28,823 bases of DNA. It comes from Comamonadaceae bacterium (GTDB lineage Bacteria; Pseudomonadota; Gammaproteobacteria; Burkholderiales; Burkholderiaceae). A program made the translations under genes and the position numbers. The stretch is taken from NCBI GenBank assembly GCA_947374535.1, contig CANCCJ010000028.1, positions 1 to 28,823 of the forward strand, written 5' to 3'. Below, in pieces: positions 16,031 through 25,400 of the stretch. Within the stretch, counting starts at the first letter, position 1. The number at the start of each line of letters is the position of its first letter. The notes under the pieces were generated by a model. It worked only from the letters and a program-made list of their open reading frames with translations. It was not told where the DNA came from and ran no database searches.

Positions 16031-17278
16031 ATGCGCCGCATTGCGCACCTTGACATGGATGCTTTTTACGCCTCCGTCGAGTTGCTGCGTTACCCACAAC
16101 TCAAGGGCTTGCCTGTGGTGATTGGTGGCGGGCGTCGCCGCGAAGATGACATGCTGGCGCGTTTGCGCAAAGCACACCCCGATTACGCATGGTCCGAAGA
16201 CAGGCTGGACGAAATTCCAATCGATGTTTTTCCGCGTCTTTCTGGCTACACGGGCCGAGGCGTCATCACCACCGCCACCTATGCGGCGCGCAAATTTGGT
16301 GTGGGCTCGGCCATGGGCGTGATGAAGGCGGCCAAACTCTGCCCAGATGCCATCTTGCTGCCTGTCGACTTTGACCAATACCGTCACTACTCGCAACGCT
16401 TCAAAGCCATCACCAGCGACATCGCGCCAGTCATGGAAAACCGTGGCGTCGATGAGGTGTACATCGACTTCACCGACGTGCCGGGTGGCCAACGCGAAGG
16501 CGGGCGCGTGCTGGCAAGGCTGATTCAAAAAGCCATCTTTGACGACACTGGCCTCACTTGCTCAGTCGGCGTGGCGCCCAACAAACTACTGGCCAAAATG
16601 GCGAGTGAGTTCAACAAACCTAATGGGATTTCCATCGTCACCGAAGGCGACTTGGTGGACATGATCTGGCCCCTGCCCTGTCGCAAGGTGAATGGCATCG
16701 GTCCTAAAGCCGAGGCCAAGCTGGCCCAACACGGCATCCACACCATTGGTGAATTGGCGCAGCGCGAACGCTTGTGGCTGATGGAGACCTTTGGCAAAAG
16801 CTATGGCGCATGGCTGCACGATGCCGCCCACGGCAAAGATGATCGAGCCGTGGAAATGACCAGTGAGCCCGTGAGCATCAGCCGCGAAACCACTTTCGAG
16901 CGCGACCTGCACGCGGTACGTGACCGTGAGGCCCTGAGCGCCATCTTCACCCGACTCTGCGAACACCTGTCTGCCGACCTCGCACGCAAAGGCTATGTCG
17001 GTAAAACCATTGGCATCAAGCTGCGCTACGACAACTTTCAAAGCGTCACACGCGACCAAACACTCGATGGCTATGTGCACCAAGCACCAGACATTCGACA
17101 AGCTGCAGGCCAATGCCTCAAACGCGTCGACCTCAAGCGCCGCATACGCTTGCTGGGTGTGCGCGTAGGCTCACTCATGAAGTTAGAAGACTGGCAAGCG
17201 CAAGGTGTACGCGCCGAAGAGTCAACGATGCAGCCTTATACCGAGTCCTTGTTTGGGGACCACCCTTCACAAAATTGA
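16031..17278 (+). CDS. dinB: DNA polymerase IV (Y-family)
   Basis: 415 residues from the ATG at 16031 (MRRIAHLDMDAFYASVE, the normal DinB beginning); a TTG at 15992 would add 13 unsupported residues. Error-prone lesion-bypass polymerase. Catalytic acids are Asp8 and the Asp141-Glu142 pair; Tyr13 sits at the steric-gate position. The fingers motif TTATYAARKFGV, the SVGVAPNKLLAKMASEFNKPNG palm region, the GIGPKAEAKL helix-hairpin-helix and a little-finger domain are all present. Two oddities: about 38 extra residues (36-75) between GGG and RGVITTATY compared with E. coli DinB, and RGVDEVYID replacing the usual SLDEAYLD. The C-terminal ESLFGD may be the beta-clamp contact. No LexA box was recognised upstream. 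Confidence 0.93.
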   Translation: MRRIAHLDMDAFYASVELLRYPQLKGLPVVIGGGRRREDDMLARLRKAHPDYAWSEDRLDEIPIDVFPRLSGYTGRGVITTATYAARKFGVGSAMGVMKAAKLCPDAILLPVDFDQYRHYSQRFKAITSDIAPVMENRGVDEVYIDFTDVPGGQREGGRVLARLIQKAIFDDTGLTCSVGVAPNKLLAKMASEFNKPNGISIVTEGDLVDMIWPLPCRKVNGIGPKAEAKLAQHGIHTIGELAQRERLWLMETFGKSYGAWLHDAAHGKDDRAVEMTSEPVSISRETTFERDLHAVRDREALSAIFTRLCEHLSADLARKGYVGKTIGIKLRYDNFQSVTRDQTLDGYVHQAPDIRQAAGQCLKRVDLKRRIRLLGVRVGSLMKLEDWQAQGVRAEESTMQPYTESLFGDHPSQN

Positions 17279-17303
17279 TAAAAGTTAAAGCCAAGCGAAA
17301 ATA
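17275..17303 (+). promoter_or_regulatory. Weak candidate promoter for the PhnD-like/kinase/HD-GYP operon
   Basis: TTGATA (17275-17280, overlapping the dinB stop) is followed after 17 bp by AAAATA (17298-17303), in an A-rich stretch just 30 bp before the next ATG. The -10 match is poor, so read-through from dinB is also possible. Confidence 0.25.
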
Positions 17304-17332
17304 ACAAAATCAATCAATCTGGATTTCCCACA

Positions 17333-18193
17333 ATGCGCGCTTTGACCCAATCACTCTTTGCGCTTTTCGCCAGCTTGCTGCTTTGGAGTAGCCCGGCCCA
17401 AGCCGCCTGCTTAGGGGATCAAAACGCGACGAAGGTCTACACCTTCGATGTGGTGCCACAACTCACAGCAGTCAAGATTTACACCACATGGGCGCCCTTG
17501 CTCCAGCGCGTGGGCCAAGAAGCCGGATTATGTTTTGAGCTGCGCGTGTCGCCCACGATTCCTGAGTTCGAACAAAAACTCCTCAAGGGTGAGCCCGAGT
17601 TTGTGTTCCTCAATCCGTATCACGCGGTACTGGCGTATCAAAAGAAAAAATACCAACCCTTGCTGGCCGACAGCGAAGATTTGCTAACTGGCATCTTGGT
17701 CGTGCGCGCTGATAGCCCGATCAAAAGTTTGGATGAATTGAAAGGCAAGAACGTCACGTTCCCCGCTCCCAACTCATTTGCTGCATCCCTGCTGATTCGC
17801 GCTGAATTGGCCAAAAAGAAAATTGACATCAACCCTGTGTTCGTCAAAACACACAGCAATGTGTACCGCTCTGTCATTGGCAAAGACGCGGTGGCGGGGG
17901 GTGGCGTGAACAACACACTGGACAACGAAGCACCCGAAGTCCGTCAACAGTTGCGCGTGCTCTTTGAAACAAGCCCCCACACTCCGCACCCCATCGTCAC
18001 ACACCCCTCGGTGCCAGCAACTGTGCGTGAACGGTTTTTAACAGCCATGCTCAAACTCACGCACGATGACGAAGGCCGAAAGTTGCTCGATGGCATCAAT
18101 CTGCAAAAACCCCAAGCCGTGACCTACGCCAAGCACTACAAACCCTTGGAATTGTTGCAACTAGAAAAGTTCTTGGTCTTGACTGGACAGTGA
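17333..18193 (+). CDS. PhnD/SsuA-type periplasmic substrate-binding protein
   Basis: 286 residues with a clear Sec signal peptide (about 1-24, ending SPAQA) and no lipobox, so a free periplasmic protein. The mature part fits the phosphonate-binding PhnD-like fold (PF12974 type): an N-terminal strand with FDVVPQ, PLLQRVGQEAG, the hinge-region sequence EFVFLNPYHAVLAYQKK, GILVVRADSPIKSLDELKGKNVTFPAPNSFAA, and later KTHSNVYRSVIGKDAVAGGGVNNTLD. No ABC permease or ATPase gene is near. Instead a histidine kinase begins 4 bp after the stop, so the protein more likely works as the ligand-sensing part of a signalling system than in transport. Ligand unknown; phosphonate, phosphite or another small anion is possible. 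Confidence 0.85.
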   Translation: MRALTQSLFALFASLLLWSSPAQAACLGDQNATKVYTFDVVPQLTAVKIYTTWAPLLQRVGQEAGLCFELRVSPTIPEFEQKLLKGEPEFVFLNPYHAVLAYQKKKYQPLLADSEDLLTGILVVRADSPIKSLDELKGKNVTFPAPNSFAASLLIRAELAKKKIDINPVFVKTHSNVYRSVIGKDAVAGGGVNNTLDNEAPEVRQQLRVLFETSPHTPHPIVTHPSVPATVRERFLTAMLKLTHDDEGRKLLDGINLQKPQAVTYAKHYKPLELLQLEKFLVLTGQ

Positions 18194-18197
18194 CCCC

Positions 18198-19625
18198 ATG
18201 CAACGTTTAACAGCTTCTGAATGGAAAAGCATCAAGCCTGCACTCTTGATCGGGCTGGCTTTGGCGCTGTTGCAAATCGGTTCTGGATTGGCGGCGTACT
18301 ACCAATCGAAGAGTTTGCTGTGGGACGGTAAGTTTCAAACCTCACAAAATTTAACGCAGGGCTTGGTCGTCGCGGTGGCCGACCAAATGGTGCTGAAAGA
18401 CTACGCCTCGGTTGAATCGCGCATTCTGCAAACCATGTCTAACGTCGAAGTGGCATCGGTCGTGTTGACCGACACCACGGGCAAAGTGCTGTCTGCCCTC
18501 AAGCGTCAGCAGGGGCAAGAGCCGCATTTGATGTTCGAGCCCAATTGGATGCAAATACCCGAGACAAACCAAGCGCTGCTGCAATCGCGTGACGATGCCT
18601 TCATCACCAGCTGGGCCAAAGTGAGTCTGGGGTCGGACCTCGGTTGGGTTCGGCTGCAAACTTACAACGAACTCGACAGCGCGGACTTGGGCAGCCTGCG
18701 TCAACAAACACTGATGCTCTCGGCGCTATCGGTTGTCTCGGGCATCATCATCTTGGGCGTGTTTTTATGGCGTGCGTATTTCACCGTGGTGAAGCGTGGG
18801 CGAATGTTTGAAGTCAAACTCGATGAAGCCACCAAGCGCTTGGTGCAATCTGAAAAACTAGCCTCACTCGGCGAATTGGCCGCAGGCGTCGCCCACGAAA
18901 TCAACAACCCTATAGGCTACGTGTCCTCGAACATGACCACACTACAAAAGTACTTGGCGGTTTACGAAAAAGTGTTGGACGCGCCAGAAACGAGCAGCAC
19001 CACGGACATGGCTGCCTTGAAGAAAAAACTCAACTACTTCTTTATCCGCGATGACGTGCAAAACTTGATGCGCGAAACACAAGAAGGCGTCGGTCGCGTG
19101 AAAACCATCATCCAAGGCTTGAAAGACTACGCGCGCACCAACGCCTCGGCGCACTATGTGGCGGCAGACATCCAAATTGGCTTGAAGTCCACGCTCAACA
19201 TCGCACGCCATCAACTTAAAAATCGCGCAGATATTCGTTTGAAGCTGGGCAACTTGCCTTTGATCGACTGCGCTCCTTCGCAAATCGATCAAGTGCTTTT
19301 GAACCTCATCGTCAATGCCGCGCAAGCGATGCCCGACGGCAAGATGGGATGGATTGAAATACGCACCGACTGCAACGACAAACTGGTGTGGATCGAAGTG
19401 CAAGACAACGGCCCTGGCATACCCGCTGTGATTCTTGAAAAAATCTTTGACCCGTTTTTCACCACCAAAGACCCGGGGACAGGCACGGGTTTGGGTTTGT
19501 CCGTGTCGCAAAACATCATTCAACAGCACGGCGGCACGCTTGCTGTTACCAGTACCGTGGGCGTGGGCACCACATTCAAAATCACACTGCCCATCAAACG
19601 CCCACCGGCACAAGGATCACCATGA
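18198..19625 (+). CDS. Membrane sensor histidine kinase
   Basis: 475 residues. TM1 at about 13-33, a periplasmic sensor region of about 135 residues (PDC/CACHE-like size), TM2 at about 171-193, then a coiled-coil linker with no obvious HAMP domain. The kinase core has an H-box with His233 ([10 protein letters not shown]), an unusually long DHp stretch (about 245-310), an N-box with Asn369/Asn373 ([12 protein letters not shown]), G1 DNGPGIP (403-409), F-box FDPFF (418-422), and G2 GTGLGLS (429-435). All catalytic parts are intact. It lies 4 bp after the PhnD-like gene and overlaps the response-regulator start by 4 bp (ATGA), so the kinase very likely reads the binding protein in the periplasm and phosphorylates Asp63 of the regulator. 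Confidence 0.93.
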   Translation: MQRLTASEWKSIKPALLIGLALALLQIGSGLAAYYQSKSLLWDGKFQTSQNLTQGLVVAVADQMVLKDYASVESRILQTMSNVEVASVVLTDTTGKVLSALKRQQGQEPHLMFEPNWMQIPETNQALLQSRDDAFITSWAKVSLGSDLGWVRLQTYNELDSADLGSLRQQTLMLSALSVVSGIIILGVFLWRAYFTVVKRGRMFEVKLDEATKRLVQSEKLASLGELAAGVAHEINNPIGYVSSNMTTLQKYLAVYEKVLDAPETSSTTDMAALKKKLNYFFIRDDVQNLMRETQEGVGRVKTIIQGLKDYARTNASAHYVAADIQIGLKSTLNIARHQLKNRADIRLKLGNLPLIDCAPSQIDQVLLNLIVNAAQAMPDGKMGWIEIRTDCNDKLVWIEVQDNGPGIPAVILEKIFDPFFTTKDPGTGTGLGLSVSQNIIQQHGGTLAVTSTVGVGTTFKITLPIKRPPAQGSP

Positions 19626-20692
19626 GCGCGACACCCGAATCATTTGATGCCAGCCAATACAAAGTGTTGTGTGTGGACGATGAGCCCAACATCTTGTCTG
19701 CCTTGCGCCGCATGTTGTCGCTTGAGGGATTTGAAGTCGTCACAGCCGAAAGCGGCGCACAAGCCTTAGAAATACTCGCCAAAGGGCAGATCCACGTCAT
19801 CATCTCCGACATGCAAATGCCGCAGATGAACGGCACTGAATTGCTTGAAAAAGTACGCCAACAATGGCCGCACACCATGCGCCTCATGCTCACCGGTGCG
19901 TCAGATATCTCAGGCGCCATTCAAGCCATTAACGAAGGGGCGATTTACCGTTACACCGCAAAACCATGGAACGACGAGGAGCTATTGGGCACCATCAAGT
20001 CTGCCATTGCCTTTGCCACCCTTGCCAACGAACACGACCGATTAACCGCACTAACCGATGCACAAAAAGAATCGCTCAACGAGATGGTGGACACGCTGGA
20101 GTCGCGTGTGAAGGAGCGGACCAAAGATTTGCGTGCTGCTTATGTGGCATCTATCAAAGCGTTTTCCAACATTTTGGAACTGCGTCGGCCCGACTTGCTA
20201 CCGCACTCGCGGCGTGTGGCCAGCCTGTCGATGAAGATGGCCAAACTCGCCGGCTTGTCAGACGACGAGTGCCAATCCGTGTTCATCGCCGGCTTGTTGC
20301 ACGACATTGGCAAGGTGGGCTTGAGTGACCGCGTGTTGAACACCAAGTTCATTGAGTTACCGCTGGCCGACGCCAAAGACTATCGCAACCACAGCGCGAT
20401 GGGCGAGACAACACTGAACACACTAGAGGACATGCAAGGGGTGGCCGCCATCATTCGCTCGCACCATGAATATTTCAACGGCACGGGATTTCCAGATGCA
20501 TTGTCTGGCAAAGACATTCCCATTGGGGCACGTATCGTCGCCATCGTGGAAGCCTACGAAGAGTTGCAGTCTGGTGAGTACGCCAAAGCGGAGAGCAGCC
20601 CCGCAGATGCCCTGCGCGTGGTGATCAGCAACAAGGGCAAGTTGTTTTGCCCCGAGATGACGGACTTGTTTGTGAAAGCCTTACGCGGCTAA
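19622..20692 (+). CDS. Response regulator with divergent HD-GYP-type phosphodiesterase domain
   Basis: 356 residues. An N-terminal receiver domain (12-130) has the acidic pair Asp19-Asp20, phospho-acceptor Asp63 (SDMQMP), Thr91 and Lys114. A coiled coil (about 140-175) links to an RpfG-like HD domain: HSRRVA from His195, HDIGK with His227-Asp228, His257, and His281-His282. The hallmark HHExxDGxGYP reads HHEYFNGTGFP, so the Asp is Asn286 and GYP is GFP. The later Asp of the ARIxxxAD motif, a metal ligand in studied HD-GYP enzymes, is Glu310. Normal HD-GYP proteins hydrolyse cyclic di-GMP; whether this one does is open. The start has a good AAGGA site 5 nt upstream. Overlaps the kinase gene; end of the operon. 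Confidence 0.9.
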   Translation: MSATPESFDASQYKVLCVDDEPNILSALRRMLSLEGFEVVTAESGAQALEILAKGQIHVIISDMQMPQMNGTELLEKVRQQWPHTMRLMLTGASDISGAIQAINEGAIYRYTAKPWNDEELLGTIKSAIAFATLANEHDRLTALTDAQKESLNEMVDTLESRVKERTKDLRAAYVASIKAFSNILELRRPDLLPHSRRVASLSMKMAKLAGLSDDECQSVFIAGLLHDIGKVGLSDRVLNTKFIELPLADAKDYRNHSAMGETTLNTLEDMQGVAAIIRSHHEYFNGTGFPDALSGKDIPIGARIVAIVEAYEELQSGEYAKAESSPADALRVVISNKGKLFCPEMTDLFVKALRG

Positions 20693-20712
20693 CCAAAGTC
20701 CCACCCGTGCTG

Positions 20713-21558
20713 TCACTGACGTGCAGTGCGCACGTTTGGCGGCATGGCTTGTGGATGGCTGGTACGCCAAGGGTTGATATCCAAACCGCCACGACGCGTG
20801 TAGCGCGCATACACCTCTAGGCGCAGCGGTTTGCAGCGACGCGTGATGTCCATGAAGATGCGCTCCACGCATTGCTCGTGAAACTCGTTGTGGTTTCTGA
20901 AACTCACGATGTAACGCAACAAGCCTGCTTGGTCAATTTGCGGTCCGGTGTAGCTGATGCGCACGCTGCCCCAATCGGGCTGGCCTGTGACCAAGCAATT
21001 GCTTTTAAGTAAATTGCTGGTCAGCGTTTCAGTGGTCGGCGCTTCGTTGAATTTGGCGGTCAACAAGTCGGGGTTGGGTTGGTATTGATCGCACTCCAAA
21101 TCCAAGCGGTCGATGCTCAGGCCATCGAGTTCGTGAATGGGTTCGCGGTCAAAGCTTTCAGGCAATACCAGCTGCACTCCCACACTGGCTTTGACGGACT
21201 CGCCATGCCAAATGGCTGCGCTCAGGTCGTTGCGCAAACGTGTTTGCAATTCAGCGATGTCGTCGAGACGCGTGTTGTTGAAGCTGTTCAAGTACAGCTT
21301 GAACGACTTGCTCTCGATGATGTGCGTGGACTCAGCGGGCACCGTGATGCGCGCCAACGCCACTTGCGGCTTGCCACGCGTGTTGAGCCAGCTCAGCTCA
21401 TAGGCTGTCCACAAATCAGCGCCAAAAAAGGGGGGCTGTGCGGGCACGCCAATTTCGTCACGCTTGGCTTGACGCGGGATGGGGAACAGCAAAGATGCGT
21501 CGTACTGGTCCACATACGAGGACGACTTGCCGAGTTGCGATTGTTCAGGGGTATTCAT
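20713..21558 (-). CDS. queF: NADPH-dependent 7-cyano-7-deazaguanine (preQ0) reductase, long form
   Basis: 281 residues from the ATG at 21558; a TTG 12 bp upstream overlaps the yaaA stop and is less likely. QueF reduces preQ0 to preQ1 in queuosine (tRNA) synthesis. It is the bimodular form, like E. coli QueF (282 residues). Marks include the QueF motif [12 protein letters not shown] at about 82-93, Cys188 in [12 protein letters not shown] (the thioimide-forming cysteine), Asp195 close after it, and EFHEQCVE near residue 225. Eight bp after the yaaA stop, so the two form an operon. No other queuosine gene is in the window. Confidence 0.95.
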   Translation of the reverse strand: MNTPEQSQLGKSSSYVDQYDASLLFPIPRQAKRDEIGVPAQPPFFGADLWTAYELSWLNTRGKPQVALARITVPAESTHIIESKSFKLYLNSFNNTRLDDIAELQTRLRNDLSAAIWHGESVKASVGVQLVLPESFDREPIHELDGLSIDRLDLECDQYQPNPDLLTAKFNEAPTTETLTSNLLKSNCLVTGQPDWGSVRISYTGPQIDQAGLLRYIVSFRNHNEFHEQCVERIFMDITRRCKPLRLEVYARYTRRGGLDINPWRTSHPQAMPPNVRTARQ

Positions 21559-21566
21559 AAATGCGG

Positions 21567-22352
21567 TCAATCCAGTTTGCGACGAAACACGAGGCGGTCG
21601 AGCTCAGAGACGGCGGCGTCAAACGCGTAGCCCTCAAGGTTGAATCCTTCTAAGCCCTTGGGCGTTTTGATGTGGTGGGTGATGGCGTAGCGCGTCATCA
21701 AGCCACGCGCACGCTTGGCGTTGAAGCTGATGATTTTGTACTTGCCGCCTTTGAAGTCTTCAAACACACACTCGATCACGCGCGCTTTGAGGGCCTTGCG
21801 ATCCACTGATTTGAAATACTCTTGCGAGGCCAAGTTCACGATGATGGGCTCGCCCACACCGCTCAAACCTGCGCTCAAGCGCTCATTCAAATAGTCAGCA
21901 ATCTGCGTGCCCCAAAACTTGTAGAGGTTGTTGCCTCTGTCGTTCGCCAGCGACGTGCCCATCTCTAAGCGGTAGGGCTGCATCCAATCGAGCGGACGCA
22001 ACACGCCATAGAGGCCACTCAAGATAGCCACGTGTTCTTGCGCCCATTCCAAATCTTTGGGTTTTAAGGTTTTAGCGTCCAAGCCTTCGTACACATCGCC
22101 GTTGAAAGCGAGCACGGCTTGCTTGGCGTTTTTAGCGGTGAACTTTGGGCGCCACGCTTGGTAGCGCGCCACGTTCAGGCTGGACAGGGCGTCGCTCAAA
22201 TGCATCAAGCTGGCAATGTCTTGCGGCGATTTGGTTTTGAGAATGTCGATGAGCTCGCTCGATTGCTTCACAAACAGGGGTTGCGTGTGCGGCACGTCAC
22301 CCGCGGGGGTGTCGTAATCAAGGGCTTTGGCGGGTGAGAGCAAGAACAGCAT
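21567..22352 (-). CDS. yaaA: YaaA family peroxide stress protein
   Basis: 261 residues from the ATG at 22352. The N-terminus [13 protein letters not shown] matches E. coli YaaA (MLILISPAKTLDY); a longer frame to 22409 runs through a terminator hairpin and is rejected. Conserved blocks [40 protein letters not shown] and [17 protein letters not shown] are all present. YaaA reduces intracellular free iron and DNA damage during hydrogen peroxide stress in E. coli; a DNA-binding role has been reported. The start codon lies 7 bp after the U-tract of an intrinsic terminator, which is unusual (see separate entry). queF follows 8 bp after the stop. Confidence 0.93.
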   Translation of the reverse strand: MLFLLSPAKALDYDTPAGDVPHTQPLFVKQSSELIDILKTKSPQDIASLMHLSDALSSLNVARYQAWRPKFTAKNAKQAVLAFNGDVYEGLDAKTLKPKDLEWAQEHVAILSGLYGVLRPLDWMQPYRLEMGTSLANDRGNNLYKFWGTQIADYLNERLSAGLSGVGEPIIVNLASQEYFKSVDRKALKARVIECVFEDFKGGKYKIISFNAKRARGLMTRYAITHHIKTPKGLEGFNLEGYAFDAAVSELDRLVFRRKLD

Positions 22353-22359
22353 AGGGCAC

Positions 22360-22383
22360 AAAAAAGGCTTCACAAGGAAGCCT
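22360..22383 (-). terminator. Intrinsic terminator in the yaaA leader
   Basis: On the minus strand, AGGCTTC and GAAGCCT form a perfect 7-bp stem around CTTGT, followed by a run of T's ending 7 bp before the yaaA ATG. There is no upstream minus-strand gene until tusA 4 kb away, so it cannot be a simple end-of-gene terminator. It may be an attenuator for yaaA-queF, or the end of a small RNA. Confidence 0.65.
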
Positions 22384-22417
22384 GAATTATGAAGGCGGGG
22401 CGGCGCCACCGCCTAGG

Positions 22418-22423
22418 TAAAAT
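22418..22423 (+). promoter_or_regulatory. Candidate -10 box for valS
   Basis: TAAAAT, preceded by the 5-bp inverted repeat GGCGG/CCGCC (22394-22413). No good -35 box. A transcript starting about 22430 would meet the valS leader terminator almost at once. Confidence 0.28.
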
Positions 22424-22445
22424 GTGCCTTTCCGCCCTCAGGCCC

Positions 22446-22477
22446 AACGGCTGCGATTTGCACGCCGTTTTCTTTTT
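22446..22477 (+). terminator. Intrinsic terminator in the valS leader
   Basis: AACGGC-TGC and GCA-C-GCCGTT form a 9-bp stem with one bulged C and a GATTT loop, followed by TTTTCTTTTT. It ends 14 bp before the valS ATG. No plus-strand gene lies between it and the regulator ending at 20692, so it looks like an attenuator of valS or the end of a short leader RNA. Confidence 0.65.
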
Positions 22478-22491
22478 GTCAAAAGCACTCC

Positions 22492-25400
22492 ATGAGCAAC
22501 ACGTCAGCCCTTCCTCTCGAACAACCCGGCTTGAACAGCTTGTCCAAATCGTTCGAGCCCGCCGCCCTTGAAGCCCATTGGGGCCCCGAATGGGAAAAGC
22601 GCGGCTACGGCGTGGCCGGTTACCGAGGCTCAGGCGCGCCAACGGCTGAGGCACCTGCCTTTGCCATTCAACTGCCGCCGCCCAACGTGACGGGTACGCT
22701 GCACATGGGCCACGCGTTCAACCAAACCATCATGGACTCGTTGACGCGCTACCACCGCATGTCGGGTTTCAACACGGCTTGGATTCCCGGCACCGACCAT
22801 GCGGGCATCGCCACCCAGATCGTGGTGGAGCGCCAGTTGCAAGCCAAGGGCATCAGCCGCCATGACATGGGCACCAATCCTGCCGAAGCCCGCAAAAACT
22901 TTGTGAGCAAGGTCTGGGAATGGAAAGAGGAATCAGGCAGCACCATCACCAGCCAAATGCGCCGCATGGGCGACAGCGTGGACTGGAGCCGCGAATACTT
23001 CACGATGGACCCCAAGCTGTCCAAAACCGTGACCGAAACCTTTGTGCAGCTGTATGAGCAAGGCCTGATCTACCGTGGCAAGCGCTTGGTCAACTGGGAC
23101 CCGGTGCTGATGAGCGCGGTGTCCGACCTCGAAGTCGAGAGCGAGGAAGAAGACGGCTCGATGTGGCACATCCGCTATGACTTGGCCGATGGTTCCGGCA
23201 GCCTCACGGTAGCCACTACCCGCCCGGAAACCTTGTTGGGCGACGTGGCCGTGATGGTCCACCCCGAAGACGAGCGTTACAAACATCTCATCGGCAAGCA
23301 GGTCAACCTGCCTCTGTGCGACCGCACCATCCCCGTGATCGCGGATGACTACGTGGATAAAGAATTCGGCACCGGTGTGGTCAAGGTCACGCCCGCGCAC
23401 GACACCAACGACTATGCCGTGGGCCAGCGCCACAAGCTGGACATGATTTGCGTGCTCAACCTTGACGCCACCATCAACCACAACGCGCCTGAAAAGTACC
23501 GGGGCCTCGACCGCTTCGTGGCGCGTAAGGCCGTGGTAGCAGACCTCGAAGCCGCAGGCTATTTGGTCGAGGTGAAGAAACACAAACTCATGGTGCCGCG
23601 CTGCGCCCGCACCGGTCAAGTGATCGAGCCCATGCTGACGGACCAATGGTTCGTCGCGATGAACCAAGTCGGCAAAGGCGATGCCACGGGAAAAAGCATT
23701 GCGCAAAAAGCCATTGACGCGGTGCAGTCAGGTCAAGTCAGCTTCGTGCCCGAGAACTGGGTGAACACCTACAACCAATGGATGAACAACATCCAGGACT
23801 GGTGCATCTCGCGCCAACTGTGGTGGGGCCACCAAATTCCAGCCTGGTACGACGAAGACGGCCAGGTGTACGTGGCGCGTGACGAAGCTGAAGCGCAAGC
23901 CAAAGCACCGGGCAAAACTTTAAAACGTGATGAAGACGTGTTGGACACTTGGTACTCCAGCGCACTGGTCCCCTTCTCCACGCTGGGCTGGACCGCTGGC
24001 TCCGAGGGCGCGGGCACTGGGGATGGGCGCAGCGACATTCTGAGCGAAGCGAAGAGGAGCAAGACCATCTCCACTGACCACGACATCGGAGCCAGTCAAA
24101 GCCACCAAGACGACTACGACTTGTATTTGCCTTCGAGCGTGCTCGTCACCGGCTACGACATCATCTTCTTCTGGGTCGCCCGCATGATCATGATGACCAC
24201 GCACTTCACCGGCAAAGTGCCCTTCAAGCATGTGTACATCCACGGCCTGGTGCTAGACGCGCAAGGCAAGAAGATGAGCAAATCCGAAGGCAACGTGTTG
24301 GATCCTGTGGACTTGATCGACGGCATCACGCTGGAGCCCCTGCTCGACAAACGCACACAAGGTTTGCGCAAACCAGAAACCGCGCCCAAAGTGCGCAAAC
24401 AAACTGAAAAAGAATTCCCTGACGGTATTCCAGCCTACGGTGCCGACGCATTGCGTTTTACGTTTGCAGCACTCGCGTCATTGGGTCGCAGCATCAACTT
24501 TGACAGCAAGCGCTGCGAGGGCTATCGCAACTTCTGCAACAAAGTATGGAACGCCTCACGCTTTGTACTGATGAACTGCGAAGGCCAAGACTGCGGCTTA
24601 AAAGAACACACCAAAGACGAATGCGCCGTCGGCGGCGCTGCCCACGGCTACCTGAACTTCAGCCAAGCCGACCGCTGGATCGTGTCCAAGCTGCAACGCG
24701 TGGAAGCCGAAGTGGCCAAAGGCTTTGCCGAATACCGCTTGGACAACGTGGCCAACACGATTTATGACTTCGTGTGGAACGAGTTCTGCGATTGGTATTT
24801 GGAAATCGCCAAGGTGCAAATTAACACCGGCGACGACGCACAAAAACGGGCCACGCGCCGCACCTTGATTCGCACACTGGAAACTATTCTGCGTTTGGCT
24901 CACCCCATCACACCGTTCATCACCGAAGCGCTGTGGCAAACCGTGGCGGTGGTCGCTGGTCGCATCAAGGCTGACGACAAAGCCGCCTCCATCAGCATCT
25001 CCGCCTACCCCGTGAGCCAGCCTGAACGCATTGACGAACAAGCCGAGGCTTATGTGGCGCGGGTGAAGTCATTGGTCGACGCCTGCCGCAACTTGCGCGG
25101 CGAGATGAGCGTGTCGCCCGCCACCCGCATGCCTTTGTTTGCACTCGCTGCCAACGCAGAAGAACACGCCTTCATGCAAAGCGTGGCCCCTGTGTTGCAG
25201 GCACTCGCCAAGCTCAGCGAAGTCAAGGTGTTTGACAACGAAGCCGCATGGTCTGCCGCCGCACAAGCCGCGCCTGTGGCTGTGATTGGCGAGTTGCGTG
25301 TGTGCTTGTTCATCGAGGTGGACGTGGCGGCCGAAAAAATTCGCTTGGGCAAAGAAGTCGAACGCCTGCAAAACGAAATCGCCAAAGCGGGCGCCAAACT

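Noticed and set aside
22350..22450. preQ1 riboswitch upstream of yaaA-queF
   Set aside because: The leader has a terminator but no preQ1-I-like loop and A-rich tail; queF genes in proteobacteria often lack one.
22418..22491. T-box control of valS
   Set aside because: No T-box consensus or specifier stem is seen, and T-boxes are mainly Gram-positive.
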